The notes below the pieces were generated by a model that saw only the letters and a list, made by a program, of their open reading frames with translations, had not been told where the DNA came from and did not search any database. Shown in pieces: positions 8,610-18,060 of a DNA stretch of 64,000 nt. Positions within the stretch are counted from its first letter, which is position 1. Every line of letters begins with the position of its first letter. The position numbers were made by a program, and so were the translations under genes. This stretch comes from Nisaea sediminum (GTDB lineage Bacteria > Pseudomonadota > Alphaproteobacteria > Thalassobaculales > Thalassobaculaceae), in contig NZ_JACZCQ010000006.1 of the NCBI RefSeq assembly GCF_014904705.1, positions 372,001 to 436,000 on the forward strand. The letters are read 5' to 3'.

Positions 8610-9894
8610 GCCCAAGCGACGCATGAGCGATGCGGACAAGGCCGCGTACGAGCAGGCCAAGAACATCGCCGCCAGCACCAATCTGGCGGAACGTCGGCGC
8701 TTGGCGGAAGACCACCTGACCCCTCCGGAGATCCTGTTCTTCCTCGCCGAGGACGACAATAGTGAGATTCGCGAGGCGGTCGCCGCGAACACGGCCACGC
8801 CGCGTCATGCCGACCAGTTCCTGGCAAAGGACGAGAGCGAGGATGTCCGCTCCATCGTCGCCCGCAAGGTCGCGGCGATCGCACCCGATCTCAGCTCGGA
8901 ACGCCGGGAGAGCATCCGCAAGCTGACCGTCGAGGTGCTGGAGACCCTTGCCCTCGACCATGTCGACCGGGTCCGCGCGGTTCTGGCCGACGCGGTGAAG
9001 GATCTTCCCGATGCGCCGCCGGAATTGATCAGCCGGGTCATCGAGGTTCTGGCGCGGGATACGACGCTCTCGGTCTCAGGCCCGATCCTCGAACATTCTC
9101 CCCTGCTTGCTGACGAGCTTCTGGTCGAGATCATCCGCAACGAGCCCGTGGCCGGTGCGATTGCCGCCATCTCCCGCCGTCAGGCCGTTTCAGAGACGGT
9201 GTCCGACGCTGTCATCGGCGCCGAGGACGACGCCGCCATCGCCCAACTGCTCGGCAACAAGTCGGCGCAGATCCGCGAGGAAACGCTGGACGAGCTGATC
9301 GAGAACGCGGCGGACCGGCCGGTCCTGCATCGCCCGCTGGTCACACGGCCGAAACTGCTCGGCCGCCACGCCCTCAGCCTGGCGCGGTTCGTCGGTTACG
9401 CCCTGGTGGCCGAACTCACCAAGCGGGCCGATCTCGGGGCGGAAGCCTCGGCCCAGCTGGCGCGCGAGCTCGAACGGCGTCTGGAGGAGAATCCGGAGCT
9501 CGCCGACGGCACCGAGGAGAGCGAGATCATCCTCACCGGGCGCGACCGAGCCATGAAGATGTTCGAGAACGGAACGCTGACGGAAGAGGCGGTGCGGGAC
9601 GCCGTCAGCGAAGGCAAGCGTCCGTTCGTTCTCGCGGCTCTGGAATGCGTCTCCGGCCTGCCCGAGGACGCGGTGCATTCCCTGGCGTCCTCGATCAACC
9701 CGAAAGCGGTTGTCGCCCTGGTCTGGAAGGCCGGATACAGCATGGAGTTCGCGGTGCAGCTCCAGCTCCGGCTCGCGAACATTCCGCCGGAAAAGGCGCT
9801 GAAGCCGACCGAAGACGGCGGCTTCCCGCTCAGCGACGATCAGATGTCCTGGCAGATCGAACTGGTCAGTGAAGAAACCGAGAAGGAGGACTGA
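8599..9894 (+). CDS. DUF2336 alpha-helical repeat protein
   Basis: A 431-residue, mostly helical protein with HEAT-like units such as LFFLAEDDNSEIREAVAANT (about residues 48-67) and an acidic, charged composition. It matches the DUF2336 family, which is common in alphaproteobacteria and often found near PAS/GGDEF or two-component genes. No catalytic motif is visible; a scaffold role in signalling is an inference. The ATG at 8599 overlaps the end of the upstream cyclase gene, which strongly suggests co-translation and a shared pathway. Confidence 0.8.
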   Translation: MANKPKRRMSDADKAAYEQAKNIAASTNLAERRRLAEDHLTPPEILFFLAEDDNSEIREAVAANTATPRHADQFLAKDESEDVRSIVARKVAAIAPDLSSERRESIRKLTVEVLETLALDHVDRVRAVLADAVKDLPDAPPELISRVIEVLARDTTLSVSGPILEHSPLLADELLVEIIRNEPVAGAIAAISRRQAVSETVSDAVIGAEDDAAIAQLLGNKSAQIREETLDELIENAADRPVLHRPLVTRPKLLGRHALSLARFVGYALVAELTKRADLGAEASAQLARELERRLEENPELADGTEESEIILTGRDRAMKMFENGTLTEEAVRDAVSEGKRPFVLAALECVSGLPEDAVHSLASSINPKAVVALVWKAGYSMEFAVQLQLRLANIPPEKALKPTEDGGFPLSDDQMSWQIELVSEETEKED

Positions 9895-9933
9895 TCCGCC
9901 GCGCTGTGGCGCGCGGCCAGCTCCCAACCGGGA

Positions 9934-10266
9934 TCAGGAGGCGACTTCGGCCTTCGGCAACGGCTTTTTCTCTTCCTGCCAGTCGTCGCCGGCGGCGATG
10001 ACGCAGGTCAGGCCGCCCGGCACCGAAATCGCGATGGTCCAGGTGCCGTTCTTCGAACTGAAGACCTGGACGAAGTTTCCGGCTCCGTCGAAGCCCGAGG
10101 CGGTAACCTTTTCGCCGTATTTCTGATCCAGCTGGGCGACGAGCTCGCCGTGCTGGGTGCAGAGCTGTGGCTGCGTGGCGTGCGAGGGCGCCGGAAGAGA
10201 GGAGATAGCGGTCACGAGGGCGGCGAATGCCACACAGTGTTTGATCAGGTGTTTCATTTTCCCCAT
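9934..10266 (-). CDS. small secreted protein of unknown function
   Basis: A 110-residue protein with a clear Sec signal peptide (MGKMKHLIKH, then a hydrophobic stretch and a cleavage-like SHA-TQP near residue 30). The mature part has two cysteines (CTQHGE near residue 35 and LTCVIAAG near 87), which could form a disulfide. The start is set by an excellent ribosome site, AAAGGAGGAAGCACG, before ATG 10266. It converges on the DUF2336 gene. No family with known function is recognised. Confidence 0.78.
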   Translation of the reverse strand: MGKMKHLIKHCVAFAALVTAISSLPAPSHATQPQLCTQHGELVAQLDQKYGEKVTASGFDGAGNFVQVFSSKNGTWTIAISVPGGLTCVIAAGDDWQEEKKPLPKAEVAS

Positions 10267-10589
10267 CGTGCTTCCTCCTTTCTGAGGACAGCGCCGGTTC
10301 CCGAAAGGCCCAAAAAAGAATTCGACAGCCATGCACTGAAAAACGGCAGAAGAACGGCCTGTCGAGACCTCACCCTACAAAAAATTTATTTACGAAACGC
10401 AAACGCAACCGCTTTTCCTTTAAACGCTTGCTTAACCATAAGTCTTCGCACACCGCGCTCCCTGCGGACTGGGCCGCCCCAAAAGTCAGGCACAGCGATA
10501 GCGTTGCGGCCCCGATAGGCCGCCCCGCTCAAATCTGTTCGGGATGTGGGGTCCGGCCGGCGGCTTTCTCACCGGACGCGGCACGTCAC
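10267..10589. other. intergenic region between the secreted protein gene and argB
   Basis: This 323-base stretch has no convincing gene. Its middle (about 10370-10440) is markedly AT-rich for this genome and contains ACGCAAACGCAACC, so it probably carries the leftward promoter of the small secreted protein gene. A GCGGCC/GGCCGC hairpin near 10506-10523 may end argB transcription but has no T-run. Confidence 0.5.
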
Positions 10590-11498
10590 TCAGCGGCGTA
10601 TGATCGTACCAACGCCATGCGGGGTGAAAAGTTCCACCAGACAGGCATGCGGAACGCGCCCGTCGAAAATGACCGCGGCGCGGGCACCAGTCTTGATCGC
10701 CTCGATGCAGGTTTCGATCTTCGGGATCATGCCGCCGGAAATCGTGCCGTCCTCGATGCGGGCCTGCGCTTCCTCGACCGACAGTTCCGGGATCAGCTTG
10801 CCGTCCTTGTCGAGCACGCCGGCGACGTCCGTCAGCAGCAGGAAGCGGGCGGCGTCGGAGGCCGCGGCAATCGCCCCGGCGGAGGTATCGGCGTTGATGT
10901 TGTAGGTCTCGCCGTCCGGTCCGAGGCCGATCGGCGCGATGACAGGGATCAGGCCGCCGCTGGAGAAAATCTTCAGAATCTCGACATCGACGCTCGCCGG
11001 CTCGCCGACGAGCCCCAGGTCGAGCACCTTCTCGATGCTGCTGTCGGGATCGACCTTGGTCCGCGTCACCTTGCGGGCGGTGATCAGGTTGCCGTCCTTA
11101 CCGGAGATGCCGACCGCGCGGCCGCCGGCCGCATTGATCGCAGCGACAATACCTTTGTTGATCGAGCCCGCCAGCACCATCTCGACGATCTCGACCGTTG
11201 CGGTGTCGGTGACCCGCAGGCCGTCGATGAACTCGCTCTTGATCTTGAGGCGATCCAGCATCTTACCGATCTGGGGGCCGCCACCATGGACCACGATCGG
11301 GTCCATGCCGACCTGCTTCAAAAGCACCATGTCGGCGGCGAAGGACTTGAAGAGTTCCTCGTCGCCCATGGCATGGCCGCCGAACTTGATCACGACCGTC
11401 TTGCCACTGTAGCGGCGCATGTAGGGCAGCGCCTCGGTCAGGATATCCGCTTTGGAAAGCCAGGTCTGGCGCAGCTCGGTCAATGACGGTCCGGTCAT
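10590..11498 (-). CDS. argB: N-acetylglutamate kinase
   Basis: Phosphorylates N-acetyl-L-glutamate in arginine biosynthesis. The 302-residue product has the amino acid kinase fold: [10 protein letters not shown] with the catalytic Lys, VHGGGPQIG for phosphate binding, LAGSINKG and the C-terminal GGMIPKIE. The start at 11496-11498 (MTGPSLTEL) is six bases after GGGGGAGG; an ATG two codons earlier touches that site. The start is 18 bases past the engB stop, in the operon yidD-yidC-engB-argB. Confidence 0.96.
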   Translation of the reverse strand: MTGPSLTELRQTWLSKADILTEALPYMRRYSGKTVVIKFGGHAMGDEELFKSFAADMVLLKQVGMDPIVVHGGGPQIGKMLDRLKIKSEFIDGLRVTDTATVEIVEMVLAGSINKGIVAAINAAGGRAVGISGKDGNLITARKVTRTKVDPDSSIEKVLDLGLVGEPASVDVEILKIFSSGGLIPVIAPIGLGPDGETYNINADTSAGAIAAASDAARFLLLTDVAGVLDKDGKLIPELSVEEAQARIEDGTISGGMIPKIETCIEAIKTGARAAVIFDGRVPHACLVELFTPHGVGTIIRR

Positions 11499-11515
11499 GA
11501 TCATCCTCCCCCTGT

Positions 11516-12154
11516 TCAAGACGCGGCGAGTGCCGCCAGCGCCGCCCGCAACTCCGGAATACCGGTTCCCTTCTCGGCACTCGTCCGCACGATAATAGGA
11601 TGTGCGGCGACATGCGTGCGCAATTCCGCTTCGGTATCGGCGATCACCTTTTCCAGCTCGGCCTTTTTCGGCTTGTCGACCTTGGTCAGGACCACCTGAT
11701 AGGACACCGCGGCCTGATCGAGCATATCCATCATCTCCCGGTCGGTATCCTTGAGGCCGTGCCGGGAGTCGATGAGCAGCAGGACCCGCTGCAGGACGGT
11801 GCTGCCTTTCAGGTAATGCCGCAGCACATGGTTCCAGGCCGCGACCTGGGTCTTGGAGACCTTTGCGTAGCCGTATCCGGGCAGATCGACGATCATCAGC
11901 CTTCCGCCGAGATCGAAGAAGTTGAGCTGCTGGGTGCGGCCTGGCGTGTTCGAGGTGCGGGCGAGGGTCTTCCGGCCGGTCAGCGCGTTGACAAGGCTCG
12001 ACTTGCCGACATTCGAGCGCCCGGCGAAGGCGATCTCCGGCAGGCCGGCGTCCGGCAGCTGGTCGAGCCGGGCCGCGCCCCAGACGAACCGGCATTCCTG
12101 CGCGAAGAGGAGGCGCCCAGCCTCCAGCGCTTCGGGGTCCAGTTCGTCTTCCAT
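11516..12154 (-). CDS. engB: ribosome biogenesis GTPase YihA/YsxC/EngB
   Basis: A 212-residue TRAFAC GTPase needed for large ribosomal subunit assembly. G1 is GRSNVGKSS, followed by the switch region [12 protein letters not shown]3 DLPGYGYA, G4 TKVDK and G5 SAEKG. ATG 12154 follows TAGGAACGTG, where the TAG is the yidC stop; a GTG immediately upstream is the alternative. It sits between yidC and argB with very short gaps. Confidence 0.95.
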   Translation of the reverse strand: MEDELDPEALEAGRLLFAQECRFVWGAARLDQLPDAGLPEIAFAGRSNVGKSSLVNALTGRKTLARTSNTPGRTQQLNFFDLGGRLMIVDLPGYGYAKVSKTQVAAWNHVLRHYLKGSTVLQRVLLLIDSRHGLKDTDREMMDMLDQAAVSYQVVLTKVDKPKKAELEKVIADTEAELRTHVAAHPIIVRTSAEKGTGIPELRAALAALAAS

Positions 12155-12161
12155 CACGTTC

Positions 12162-13916
12162 CTACTTCACGCCCATGCGCCACATGATGAGGCGCTGCTG
12201 GGCGATCGAGAGCAGGTTGTTCCAGGCCCAGTAAATCACCAGGCCGGCAGGGAAAGAGGCCAGCAGGAAGGTGAAGAAGAGCGGCAGGAACATGAACACC
12301 TTGGCCTGGATCGGGTCGGCAGGCTGCGGGTTCAGCTTCTGCTGCAGGAACATGGTCAGCCCCATGATGATCGGCCAGACGCCGATCAGCGGAATGAAGG
12401 CCGGCGGGGTCCAGGGGATCAGGCCGAAGAGATTGAACAGCGTGGTCGGGTCCGGCGCCGAGAGATCGTGAATCCAGCCATAGAACGGCGCGTGGCGCAT
12501 TTCGATCGAGACGAACAACACCTTGTAGAGTGCGAAGAAGACCGGGATCTGGATCACGATCGGCAGACAGCCGGAGGCCGGATTGACCTTCTCTTTCTTG
12601 TAGAGCCCCATCATCTCCTGGTTCAGGCGCTGCTTGTCGTCGCCATACTGCTCGCGCAGTGCCTGCATCTTCGGCGTCAGCTCGCGCATCTTCGCCATCG
12701 ACTTGTAGGATTTGTTGGCGAGCGGGAAAAACACGGCCTTCACGCAAACGGTGAAGATCAGGATGGCGATACCGAAGTTGCCGACCAGCCCGTGGATCCA
12801 GGAGAGCGCATAGAAAAACGGTTTGGTGAGGAAATAGAACCAGCCGAAATCCACCGCGAGATCGAAATTGGCGACGCCGTACTTCGCCTCGTAGCGGTCG
12901 AGCAGCTTCACTTCCTTGGCGCCGGCGAAGAGATGGGCTTCCGTTTCAGCCGTGCCGCCCGCCGCTATGGAACGGGCCGCGCCGAGATAGTCGGTCTGGT
13001 AGCGATCGTCCTGCTGGCGGATCGAATGCGTGAAGCGGTATTTCATGGCCTCGTCCTGCGACGGAACCAGAGCCGCGAGCCAATACTTGTCGGTTATCCC
13101 GATCCAGCCACCGGTCGCCTCGACCTCGACCTTGCCGGATTCCTGAAGGTCGTCGTAATCGACCTCTTTCAGGGTCTCGTCGAAGACCCCGAGCGGGCCC
13201 TCGTGCAGGATATAGAAGCCGGCCGTCTTCGGGGTGCCGCCACGCGACAGCAGGCCATAAGGGAAGAGGGTGACAGGCGTATCGCCGGTATTCCGGACCC
13301 GCTGCTTCACCGTGAACATGAAATCGTCGTCGATCGCATAGGTGCGCTCGAAGACCAGACCCTCGCCATTGTCCCAGGTAAAGGTCACCGGCTGGCTGGG
13401 GCTCAGCACGTCGCTGTCCGCGCTCCAGACCGTCTTGGCATCGGGGACTTTCGTTCCCGCGGCCTCCGGTACCCAGCCGAACTCGGCATAATAGGATTTC
13501 GGCGCGCCGACCGGTTTCAGCAGGTGAATGTTGTCGCTGTCCTTGTCGAGGGTCTCGCGATAGTGGGTCAGGATCGCATCGTCGATGCGCGCACCGACCG
13601 GCGAGATCGTGCCGCGCATCCCGGGCGCCTGGATCCGCACGCGCTTGGAATCCGCGGCGATGTCGCGCCGGGCTTTGGCTGCGTCGGCCGGCGACATTTC
13701 GCTGACGGCGGGAGCGCCGCCGCCCTGGCCGGGCACGGCGGAAGGCACGGAGGATGCGCTCGGAGTCGTCGAGCTTGCCGCAGGGCTGGACGCCGCGATC
13801 TCGGCCTGCCGTGCCGCCTCCTTCTCGGATTTCGGAACCTCGTAGAAAAACTGAAAGCCGACCAGGATCGCCACGGAAAGTACGACAGCGGCAATCAGAT
13901 TCTTCTGCTCGTTCAT
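12162..13916 (-). CDS. yidC: membrane protein insertase YidC
   Basis: Inserts and folds inner membrane proteins, alone or with SecYEG. The 584-residue protein has the N-terminal helix (about residues 6-25), a Gly/Ser/Pro-rich linker, the large periplasmic beta-supersandwich domain (about 60-350) and the five-helix OxaA core (about 355-580) with the cytoplasmic coiled hairpin KSYKSMAKMRELTPKMQ. The ATG at 13914-13916 overlaps the yidD stop as TAATG, which decides the start over an ATG five codons upstream. Confidence 0.96.
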   Translation of the reverse strand: MNEQKNLIAAVVLSVAILVGFQFFYEVPKSEKEAARQAEIAASSPAASSTTPSASSVPSAVPGQGGGAPAVSEMSPADAAKARRDIAADSKRVRIQAPGMRGTISPVGARIDDAILTHYRETLDKDSDNIHLLKPVGAPKSYYAEFGWVPEAAGTKVPDAKTVWSADSDVLSPSQPVTFTWDNGEGLVFERTYAIDDDFMFTVKQRVRNTGDTPVTLFPYGLLSRGGTPKTAGFYILHEGPLGVFDETLKEVDYDDLQESGKVEVEATGGWIGITDKYWLAALVPSQDEAMKYRFTHSIRQQDDRYQTDYLGAARSIAAGGTAETEAHLFAGAKEVKLLDRYEAKYGVANFDLAVDFGWFYFLTKPFFYALSWIHGLVGNFGIAILIFTVCVKAVFFPLANKSYKSMAKMRELTPKMQALREQYGDDKQRLNQEMMGLYKKEKVNPASGCLPIVIQIPVFFALYKVLFVSIEMRHAPFYGWIHDLSAPDPTTLFNLFGLIPWTPPAFIPLIGVWPIIMGLTMFLQQKLNPQPADPIQAKVFMFLPLFFTFLLASFPAGLVIYWAWNNLLSIAQQRLIMWRMGVK

Positions 13917-14197
13917 TATTCGGCCCGACATTCTTGTTGTGTTTGGGAAGCGACCCCGCCCCGCTCGGGGACCGGATCATAGCCACAGCCGCCCCAGGGA
14001 TGACAACGGAGAATCCGCTTCAGGGTCAGCCAGGAGCCGGCAAACGGCCCGTGACGGCGGATCGCGTCCAGCCCGTAGCGCGAACAGCTCGGCTCGAAAC
14101 GGCAATTGGTGCCCAGCAGCGGAGAGATGAACAGCCTGTAGGCGTGGATCAGGCCGCTCAGCAGCCAGACGAGAGGAGCGGTTATGAGACGGGTCAC
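13916..14197 (-). CDS. yidD: membrane protein insertion efficiency factor YidD
   Basis: A 93-residue protein with the family's amphipathic N-terminus and the Cys/Pro-rich core [17 protein letters not shown] and [14 protein letters not shown]. YidD is thought to assist YidC-dependent insertion at the inner membrane. It overlaps rnpA by 4 bases at its start and yidC by one base at its stop, so the three are translationally coupled. Confidence 0.94.
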   Translation of the reverse strand: MTRLITAPLVWLLSGLIHAYRLFISPLLGTNCRFEPSCSRYGLDAIRRHGPFAGSWLTLKRILRCHPWGGCGYDPVPERGGVASQTQQECRAE

Positions 14198-14571
14198 GGC
14201 CGCGTCTCCTCCTTCAGGGCGCCGACCTTGGACAGCGCGCGCTTCAGGTCGGCGACGAGACCGTCATACGATCTGCTGAGCGTGTTGGCGCGCGCGATCA
14301 GGACAAATTCATGCCCAGGTGCGGCCATCGTGTTCAAGGCATCATGAACCACGGCTCTCAGCCTTCGTCTTGCGCGGTTTCTCTCGACCGCACCGCCGAC
14401 CTTTCGGCTGGCGGTATAGCCCACCCGGAGAAGGCCCTCTTGGCCGTGCTCAAGCGCACGGGCCTGAAGCACCAGTCCCTGGGTCACGGCCTTGCGCCCG
14501 GTCCGGGCAATGTTGAGGAATTCACTGCGCTTTTGCAGGCGCTCCAACGTACCGGAGGACGGGTTGCGCAT
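14194..14571 (-). CDS. rnpA: ribonuclease P protein component
   Basis: The protein subunit of RNase P, which matures tRNA 5' ends. The 125-residue basic product has [10 protein letters not shown] at the N-terminus and the RNR signature in [14 protein letters not shown] (about residues 60-75). It lies 54 bases after rpmH in the universal rpmH-rnpA-yidD-yidC order. Confidence 0.95.
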   Translation of the reverse strand: MRNPSSGTLERLQKRSEFLNIARTGRKAVTQGLVLQARALEHGQEGLLRVGYTASRKVGGAVERNRARRRLRAVVHDALNTMAAPGHEFVLIARANTLSRSYDGLVADLKRALSKVGALKEETRP

Positions 14572-14625
14572 GGCAAGAACGCTTTCCGAATGCGTGCCGC
14601 CCGGCCGAAGCCGGGTTGCAGCATT

Positions 14626-14760
14626 TTAGGCGGACAGACGCTTGCGGCCCTTGGCGCGCCGGTTGCGAATGACATGACGGCCACCGACGGTCGCCATACG
14701 GGACCGGAAGCCATGGCGGCGCTTGCGTACGAGGACGCTCGGCTGATAGGTGCGTTTCAC
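14626..14760 (-). CDS. rpmH: 50S ribosomal protein L34
   Basis: A 44-residue highly basic protein beginning [20 protein letters not shown] and ending GRKRLSA. The start codon is GTG (14758-14760) behind GGAGAATTCCC, and the TAA is at 14626-14628. It heads the rpmH-rnpA-yidD-yidC-engB-argB run and has a near-consensus promoter upstream. No dnaA or origin-like repeats were seen beside it. Confidence 0.96.
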   Translation of the reverse strand: MKRTYQPSVLVRKRRHGFRSRMATVGGRHVIRNRRAKGRKRLSA

Positions 14761-14807
14761 GGGAATTCTCCGTCGACGTAAATATAGCAATCTCGCGAGT
14801 GCGGGGC

Positions 14808-14836
14808 TGTATATAGAACTGCCCTGCCCGAGTCAA
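14808..14836 (-). promoter_or_regulatory. sigma-70-type promoter of rpmH
   Basis: On the minus strand TTGACT (14836-14831), a 17-base spacer and TATACA (14813-14808) make a near-consensus promoter. Transcription would start about 40 bases before the rpmH GTG. Confidence 0.75.
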
Positions 14837-15032
14837 CGCGGGCGCGCGTATTTGCACCGGACGCGCCCGCCATCGCAACCTTTTTCGCCAGCGCCACTTC
14901 GCGGGCGCGCTCTATCTCCCCTTCGGCTCACGCCAAGGTGACTGGTTGTGCCTCGACCGTCGCGCGACATAGGTGTCTTGGATCAGATGATACGGAATAC
15001 GCTATCATTCCCAGCTTCCGTGTCGAGGGACG

Positions 15033-16502
15033 ATGCAGAGAGACATGAAGACAGACGCGCCCGCCCAGAGAACGGAAGAAACACTCATCGAGACCGATAT
15101 CTGCGTCATCGGCGGCGGCTCCGGCGGTCTGTCCGTCGCGGCCGGGGCGGTGCAGATGGGTGCAAGCGTCGTCCTCTTCGAGCGCGGGCGCATGGGCGGC
15201 GACTGCCTGAACTACGGCTGTGTGCCGTCAAAAGCGCTTCTGGCAGCGGGGCACGCCGCGGCTACGGCGCGAAGCGCCGGCCGCTTCGGCGTCACTCTTC
15301 CTGAGCCGGAAATCGACTTCGCCCGGGTCCATGCCCACGTGCAGGACGTCATCGCGGGCATAGCCCCGCATGATTCCGTCGAGCGCTTCGAGAAGCTCGG
15401 CGTGCGGGTGATCGAGGCTGCCGCCAGCTTCGCCGACAGCCGTACCGTGACCGGCGGAGGCTACCGGGTGCGCGCCCGTCGTTTCGTCATCGCCACCGGA
15501 TCCTCCGCGGCGATCCCGCCGGTGGCGGGGCTGTCCGAAACGCCCTATCTCACCAACGAAACCATCTTCGACCTGACCGAACGCCCCGCGCACCTCCTCA
15601 TTATCGGCGGCGGGCCGATCGGCTGCGAGCTGGCAGAGGCGCATCGCAATCTTGGCTCCGAAGTGACCGTGATCGAAGCCGCCAAGCTGCTCGGCAACGA
15701 AGACCCGGACGCGGCAGACCTGATCCGCGCGCATCTCGCGGAGATCGGCGTCACGCTGCTCGAAGGCGCGCTGGTGAAGGAAGCGTCGGGCAAGGAAGGC
15801 GGCATCGCGCTCTCGGTCGAGACGGGCGGCACACTTCAGAAGATCGAAGGCTCCCATCTGCTGGTGGCCGCCGGCCGCCGTGCCAATCTGGACGGGCTGG
15901 ATCTCGAGGCCGCGGGTATCGAGACGACACGCACCGGGATCAAGGTCGATGCCGGCCTGAAGACGAGCAACCGTCGGGTCTATGCCATCGGCGATGCCGC
16001 GGGCGGCCTTCAATTCACCCATGTCGCCGGATATCACGCTAGCGTGGTGATCCGGAACGCGCTGTTCCGCCTGCCGTCAAAGGCCGACATGAGTGCCATT
16101 CCCCGCGTCACCTACACCGACCCCGAGCTTGCCCAGGTCGGCCTGCTCGAGGCGGAGGCGCGCACGAAGCACGGCGAGAAGGTCAGGGTCCTGAAATGGA
16201 CCTATCAGGAGAACGACCGCGCCCGCGCGGAACGGGCGATCGAAGGATTCATCAAGCTGATCGTGCTGAAAAACGGACAGGTGATCGGCGCGACCATCGT
16301 CGGCCGAAATGCCGGCGAACTGATCCAGAGCTGGGGGCTCGCGATCGGCCAGAAGATCAAGATCGGCGCCATCGCCTCCTCGATCGTCGCCTATCCAACC
16401 CTGGCGGAAATCGGCAAGCGGGCAGCCGGATCCTTCTTCACGGAAACCCTGTTCAGTCCGCGGATGCGCAAAATCGTCCGTTTCCTCGCCGCCTTCGGCT
16501 AA
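15033..16502 (+). CDS. FAD-dependent pyridine nucleotide-disulfide oxidoreductase (mercuric reductase/lipoamide dehydrogenase-like)
   Basis: A 489-residue flavoprotein with the FAD Rossmann motif GGGSGGLS (about 28-35), the redox-active disulfide GGDCLNYGCVPSKAL (about 56-70), a second nucleotide motif IIGGGPIGCELA (about 190) and the FAD motif YAIGDAAGG (about 320). It lacks the N-terminal heavy-metal domain and the C-terminal Cys pair of MerA. The dimer-interface His of lipoamide dehydrogenases (usually HAHPTLSE) is replaced: here VAYPTLAE. The true substrate is therefore unknown. A sensor kinase follows 30 bases downstream. Confidence 0.88.
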   Translation: MQRDMKTDAPAQRTEETLIETDICVIGGGSGGLSVAAGAVQMGASVVLFERGRMGGDCLNYGCVPSKALLAAGHAAATARSAGRFGVTLPEPEIDFARVHAHVQDVIAGIAPHDSVERFEKLGVRVIEAAASFADSRTVTGGGYRVRARRFVIATGSSAAIPPVAGLSETPYLTNETIFDLTERPAHLLIIGGGPIGCELAEAHRNLGSEVTVIEAAKLLGNEDPDAADLIRAHLAEIGVTLLEGALVKEASGKEGGIALSVETGGTLQKIEGSHLLVAAGRRANLDGLDLEAAGIETTRTGIKVDAGLKTSNRRVYAIGDAAGGLQFTHVAGYHASVVIRNALFRLPSKADMSAIPRVTYTDPELAQVGLLEAEARTKHGEKVRVLKWTYQENDRARAERAIEGFIKLIVLKNGQVIGATIVGRNAGELIQSWGLAIGQKIKIGAIASSIVAYPTLAEIGKRAAGSFFTETLFSPRMRKIVRFLAAFG

Positions 16503-16532
16503 ACTCGGACATCGGGTTCTGCCGACGGACGC

Positions 16533-17945
16533 ATGTGCATGTTGAGTTTTGCGAACAGCCTTTCCTTCCGGCTGCTGCTCCTGACGGTCTTCTTCGTGAT
16601 GGTGGCGGAGGTCCTGATCTATACGCCCTCCATCGCGCGCTACCGGCTGAGCTACCTTCAGGAGAAGCTGGCCGAGGGCCATCTCGCGGCCCTGTCGGTG
16701 AAGGCTGCGCCCGACGGGATGATCACTGAGATGCTGACGCGCCAGCTCCTGGACCATGTCGGTGCCTACAGCGTCGTCGCCAACGACGAGTCCAACTTCA
16801 TGCCGATGCTGCGCCGTCCGGAGGTGCCCGAGGTCGAGATGGCGTTCGATCTCCGCGAGGTCGGCGTGATCGATCTCATCCTGAATGCCTTTTCAACTCT
16901 CGCGCAGACGGAGGACAGGGTGATCCGGCTGCACGGCCAGTCCCCGCGCGATCCGGATATCTTCGTCACCATGATCATCGACGAGGCGCCGATGCGCATG
17001 GAGATGCTCGATTTCTCCTGGCGCATCCTGACGCTCTCGGTGGTGATCTCGCTCTTTACCGCCGCCCTGGTCTTCCTCTCGCTGCGCTGGATGATGGTGC
17101 TCCCGATGCAGCGCATCACCACGAGCATGATTGCCTTCCGGCAACGGCCGGAAGATCCGACGTCCGATCTTCCTCCGACCGCCCGCCGGGACGAGATCGG
17201 CATCGCGATCCGGGAACTTGCGGGAATGAAGCAGGGCGTCCGCCGGGCCCTGCGCCAGAAGACCCGGCTCGCCACGCTCGGCATGGCGGTCAACAAGATC
17301 AACCACGACCTGCGCAACATGCTGGCCACGGCGACCCTTGTCTCGGATCGTTTCGCGGAAAGCTCCGATCCGTTCGTGCGTAAAGCGGTCCCGCCCTTCT
17401 TGCGGACCATCGACCGGGCGGTGAAGCTCTGCTCCGACACCCTGAACTTCACGCAGGAAACGGTGCCGCTGATGACCGAGCGCGTCACTTTGAAGGAACT
17501 GCTGGACGGGATTCTCCCGGAACTGAGGACGGCTCTCGACGAGGAAGAGCTCGTCATCGAGGTCGGCGAGGTACCCGATTCCCTCCTCACGATCGATCAG
17601 GACCAGATCTACCGCATCTTCGCCAACCTGGCCTCGAACGCCGCACGGGCCGGCGCGACATTGTTCCATATCGGGTTCGAGCAGAATGACAACACGCTGA
17701 CGATCCGCTTTCGGGATAACGGTCCGGGCATTTCCGATCCCATACGCGAAAAATTGTTCCTTCCCTTCCAGCTTTCCGGGCACGGCGGCGGATCGGGCCT
17801 TGGCCTCGCGATCGCCCGCGACATCGCGCTGGCCCACGGTGGCGCGCTGTTTCTCGAGCAAACCGGAGGGTCCGGAAGTCTCTTTCATCTCGATCTGCCT
17901 TGCCCTGTGACAGAACGTGCGCGCTCGAACACTCGCGCAGCCTGA
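16533..17945 (+). CDS. membrane sensor histidine kinase with HAMP domain
   Basis: A 470-residue kinase. Helix 1 is at about 12-34, a periplasmic sensor of about 130 residues follows, helix 2 is at about 165-188, and a HAMP linker precedes the dimerisation box NKINHDLRNM (about residue 255, phospho-His). The ATPase domain has NLASNAARAG, DNGPGI and GSGLGLAIA. No response regulator is adjacent, so it looks orphan. It is 30 bases from the flavoprotein gene and may be co-transcribed. A second ATG two codons in is an alternative start. Confidence 0.88.
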   Translation: MCMLSFANSLSFRLLLLTVFFVMVAEVLIYTPSIARYRLSYLQEKLAEGHLAALSVKAAPDGMITEMLTRQLLDHVGAYSVVANDESNFMPMLRRPEVPEVEMAFDLREVGVIDLILNAFSTLAQTEDRVIRLHGQSPRDPDIFVTMIIDEAPMRMEMLDFSWRILTLSVVISLFTAALVFLSLRWMMVLPMQRITTSMIAFRQRPEDPTSDLPPTARRDEIGIAIRELAGMKQGVRRALRQKTRLATLGMAVNKINHDLRNMLATATLVSDRFAESSDPFVRKAVPPFLRTIDRAVKLCSDTLNFTQETVPLMTERVTLKELLDGILPELRTALDEEELVIEVGEVPDSLLTIDQDQIYRIFANLASNAARAGATLFHIGFEQNDNTLTIRFRDNGPGISDPIREKLFLPFQLSGHGGGSGLGLAIARDIALAHGGALFLEQTGGSGSLFHLDLPCPVTERARSNTRAA

Positions 17946-18060
17946 TGGCGCGACGAGAGTCGCTTCCACCTGCGTGCCTGACACGTTACTGTGGATGGGT
18001 GAACAAGGCTGATAAGGCCCATAGCGGAACAGGTCCAACAGCCCCAGGCTGGAGCACCCC

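Noticed and set aside
17946-18060. An Fnr box (TTGAT-N4-ATCAA) upstream of fnr
   Set aside because: No acceptable match was found there, nor in the fdh and tup upstream regions that I inspected by eye; Fnr control of this window is not supported.
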